From the NCBI GenBank assembly GCA_900770895.1, contig CAAGMF010000287.1:1-7423 (forward strand): a stretch of 7,423 nt of DNA. The letters run 5' to 3'. This DNA comes from an uncultured Mitsuokella sp. (GTDB taxonomy: Bacteria; Bacillota; Negativicutes; Selenomonadales; Selenomonadaceae). How positions within the stretch are numbered: position 1 is the stretch's first letter; each line of letters begins with the position of its first letter. The position numbers and the translations under genes are program-made. Below, one piece after another: positions 6,383-7,423 of the stretch. The notes beneath the pieces are model-generated. The model saw nothing but the letters and a program-made list of their open reading frames with translations, was not told the DNA's origin and made no database searches.

Positions 6383-6569
6383 AAAGACCACTCCTGTCCG
6401 ACCATTACTCCTTCACTGATCCGCATCCATATCACTACTGAATTATTAGCTAAAAAAGTCAAAAATCCTGCCAATCACAGGCAAAGTTTTCCCGAACCGC
6501 AGCTTCTCTGCTGCCCTCCTCCAGCTAATCGTTTGTGTCCGCTCCAAAGAAAAAAACATTCGTCATAGC

Positions 6570-6598
6570 TAGACAAGCTCAGCATTTTGCATTATCAT
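6570..6598 (+). promoter_or_regulatory. Sigma-70-type promoter of the XRE-cupin gene
   Basis: TAGACA (6570-6575) and TATCAT (6593-6598) each match the consensus at five of six positions and are separated by exactly 17 nt. The start point would fall near 6605, giving a leader of about 60 nt before the ATG at 6667. Confidence 0.65.
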
Positions 6599-6607
6599 AA
6601 AGACAAG
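6571..6607 (+). promoter_or_regulatory. Direct repeat AGACAAG at the XRE-cupin promoter, possible operator
   Basis: AGACAAG occurs at 6571-6577, overlapping the -35, and again at 6601-6607, at the likely start point. The two are 30 bp apart, about three helical turns. The placement would suit autorepression by the downstream XRE protein. A 7-mer pair can arise by chance, so support is slight. Confidence 0.3.
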
Positions 6608-6666
6608 TGTGATAGTGAAACCATACGGTCGCTCTTGAGCAAGTACATCAAAGGGAGGGTACCTCT

Positions 6667-7221
6667 ATGGACTATCTGACACACAACATCGCCATAAACC
6701 TCAATCATATCCGCAAAGCCAAAGGCATGAGCCTCGATGTCGTGGCGGAACAGACCGGCGTCAGCAAGAGCATGCTCGCCACGATAGAGCGCGGGCAGGC
6801 CAATCCCTCGATCGGAGTGCTCGGCAAGATCATGAGTGGCCTGCGCATCGAGCTGGCCGACCTCACCCAGGCGCCGCAGAAGGACGCCTATCTCGTGGAC
6901 GTCAAGGAACTGACGCCCACCAAGGAGCTGCCGAAAGAGTACCGGGTCTGGACCTGCTTCCCGATTGCCGACAACCGCGTCGTCGAGATCTACCGCATCG
7001 ATATCGAGCCCGGTGGCACCTATTGGAGCGGCGGACACGGCGAACGCACGAAGGAATATGTCTTCGTCCTGCGCGGCGAACTCGCCCTGCAGGTCGCCAG
7101 CCAGGATAATTTCACCATCAAAGAAGGACAGGCTTTCCGCTTTTCCTCGGAGGAAGAGCATATCTATCGCAACCGGGGCGACATCCCGGTCAGCTTCGCG
7201 GCCTTCTTCGTCGTCTGTTAA
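6667..7221 (+). CDS. XRE-family transcriptional regulator with C-terminal cupin domain
   Basis: The product has 184 residues, the usual length of XRE-cupin regulators, which sense a small molecule through the cupin and bind DNA with the N-terminal helix-turn-helix. The HTH_3 domain covers about 8-62, with LNHIRKAKGMSLDVVAEQTG and the SKSMLATIERGQANPS recognition region. The cupin covers about 105-182: motif 1 has H124 and E130 before VLRG, and motif 2 has H165 and N169. Motif 1 has one His where metal cupins have HxH (GHGE instead), so metal binding is uncertain. The ATG at 6667 follows GGGAGG at 6653-6658. The stop TAA is followed at once by TAG. It is divergent from the GGDEF/EAL gene. The effector and targets are unknown. 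Confidence 0.93.
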   Translation: MDYLTHNIAINLNHIRKAKGMSLDVVAEQTGVSKSMLATIERGQANPSIGVLGKIMSGLRIELADLTQAPQKDAYLVDVKELTPTKELPKEYRVWTCFPIADNRVVEIYRIDIEPGGTYWSGGHGERTKEYVFVLRGELALQVASQDNFTIKEGQAFRFSSEEEHIYRNRGDIPVSFAAFFVVC

Positions 7222-7223
7222 TA

Positions 7224-7270
7224 GCCTCCGCCAGCCCGGAGGCCAGTCATAACCGATCAGCCGGGGGCTG
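7224..7270 (+). terminator. Two small GC-rich stems after the XRE-cupin gene, weak terminator candidate
   Basis: GCCTCCG (7224-7230) pairs with CGGAGGC (7237-7243) around 6 nt. CAGCC (7258-7262) pairs with GGCTG (7266-7270) around 3 nt. Neither is followed by a T-run, so intrinsic termination is doubtful; they may instead protect the mRNA 3' end. Confidence 0.35.
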
Positions 7271-7293
7271 TAACGAAATACCAGTGCATAAAG

Positions 7294-7423
7294 CAGCGGC
7301 AGGCATGATTCCGGAATGGAGCGTCGTGCTTTGGCGTTAAGAAATCAAATTTTTCCCTATCAAACAATCCCGCGGAAAGTACTTTCGTTCAAGCGTAGCG
7401 CGTTTAAGTACTTTCAAGGGACC
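7294..7423. repeat. Third copy of the nested-hairpin repeat, cut by the window end
   Basis: It aligns without gaps to 1-130 in the same orientation. Differences are at 7308, 7319, 7329, 7346, 7364, 7366 and 7367; the last 56 bases (7368-7423) are identical. It contains the left arms and the whole inner hairpin, and the right arms would lie past the window. The 4 bases before it (AAAG) also precede the short copy at 4097, so the true left border may be up to 4 bp further out. It begins 72 bp after the XRE-cupin stop. Confidence 0.85.

Larger units (their letters stand above)
6383..6666. other. Divergent intergenic region between the GGDEF/EAL gene and the XRE-cupin gene
   Basis: The stretch is AT-richer than the genes on either side and holds the start signals of two divergent genes. 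The plus-strand promoter is clear and is listed separately. For the minus-strand gene I see AT-rich candidates (TTGGCA or TTGACT upstream of TAATAAT, around 6440-6475), but none has good spacing, so no promoter is called. Small stems exist at 6499-6503 with 6510-6514 (GCAGC/GCTGC). No further ORF or RNA gene is seen. Confidence 0.6.

Noticed and set aside
6383..6391. GTG at 6391 as the start of the GGDEF/EAL gene
   Set aside because: It directly abuts the AGGAG site, leaving no spacing, whereas the ATG at 6382 has 8 nt.
6595..7161. A 188-codon minus-strand frame opposite the XRE-cupin gene
   Set aside because: The plus-strand gene has a promoter, ribosome site and two recognised domains; the opposite frame has none.
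1..7423. CRISPR array, phage genes, toxin-antitoxin or defence system
   Set aside because: There is no short repeat-spacer pattern, integrase, transposase or recognisable defence domain; the three repeat copies are kilobases apart.

Overview
The window is a GC-rich bacterial chromosomal segment. Its core is a phosphate-control cluster on the minus strand, next to a c-di-GMP phosphodiesterase gene and a divergent regulator gene. The protein styles (PstB, PhoU, OmpR-family regulator, AbrB and GtrA membrane proteins) and a Bacillus-type Pho box (TTTACA repeated every 11 bp) point to Bacillota. The heavy use of ATA/ATC-rich codons and the look of the proteins make a Negativicutes host (Selenomonas/Mitsuokella-like) my best guess. 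That guess is recognition, not proof.

Layout, left to right: (1) 1-215, a complete copy of a palindromic repeat that folds into a long nested hairpin. (2) 244-3986, five minus-strand genes, read in transcription order as a GtrA-family membrane protein, an AbrB-family membrane protein, a PhoP/PhoB-type response regulator, pstB and phoU. A sigma-70 promoter precedes gtrA. A Pho box and an RBS-masking hairpin lie between the regulator and pstB. (3) 4097-4158, a short copy of the repeat between gtrA and the next gene, also placed to act as that gene's terminator. (4) 4187-6382, a 731-residue protein with a degenerate GGDEF domain, an intact EAL domain and a long C-terminal extension. (5) 6383-6666, a divergent intergenic region with a good promoter for the plus-strand gene. 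(6) 6667-7221, an XRE-cupin regulator on the plus strand. (7) 7294-7423, a third copy of the repeat, cut by the window end.

How the parts may work together: the response regulator is probably the phosphate regulator, because the only strong direct-repeat site in the region lies right after its gene and before pstB-phoU. That would let pstB and phoU be transcribed by read-through from the upstream operon or by phosphate-starvation induction at the Pho box. The left arm of the hairpin that masks the pstB ribosome-binding site lies upstream of the likely Pho start point, so only read-through transcripts should carry it. The permease genes pstS, pstC and pstA and a PhoR-type kinase are not in the window.

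Most notable for novelty are the repeat family and the possible two-mode control of pstB translation. The short copy has exactly the structure expected if a full copy lost 153 bp between two 7-bp direct repeats. No defence system, CRISPR array, transposase, tRNA or rRNA is seen.
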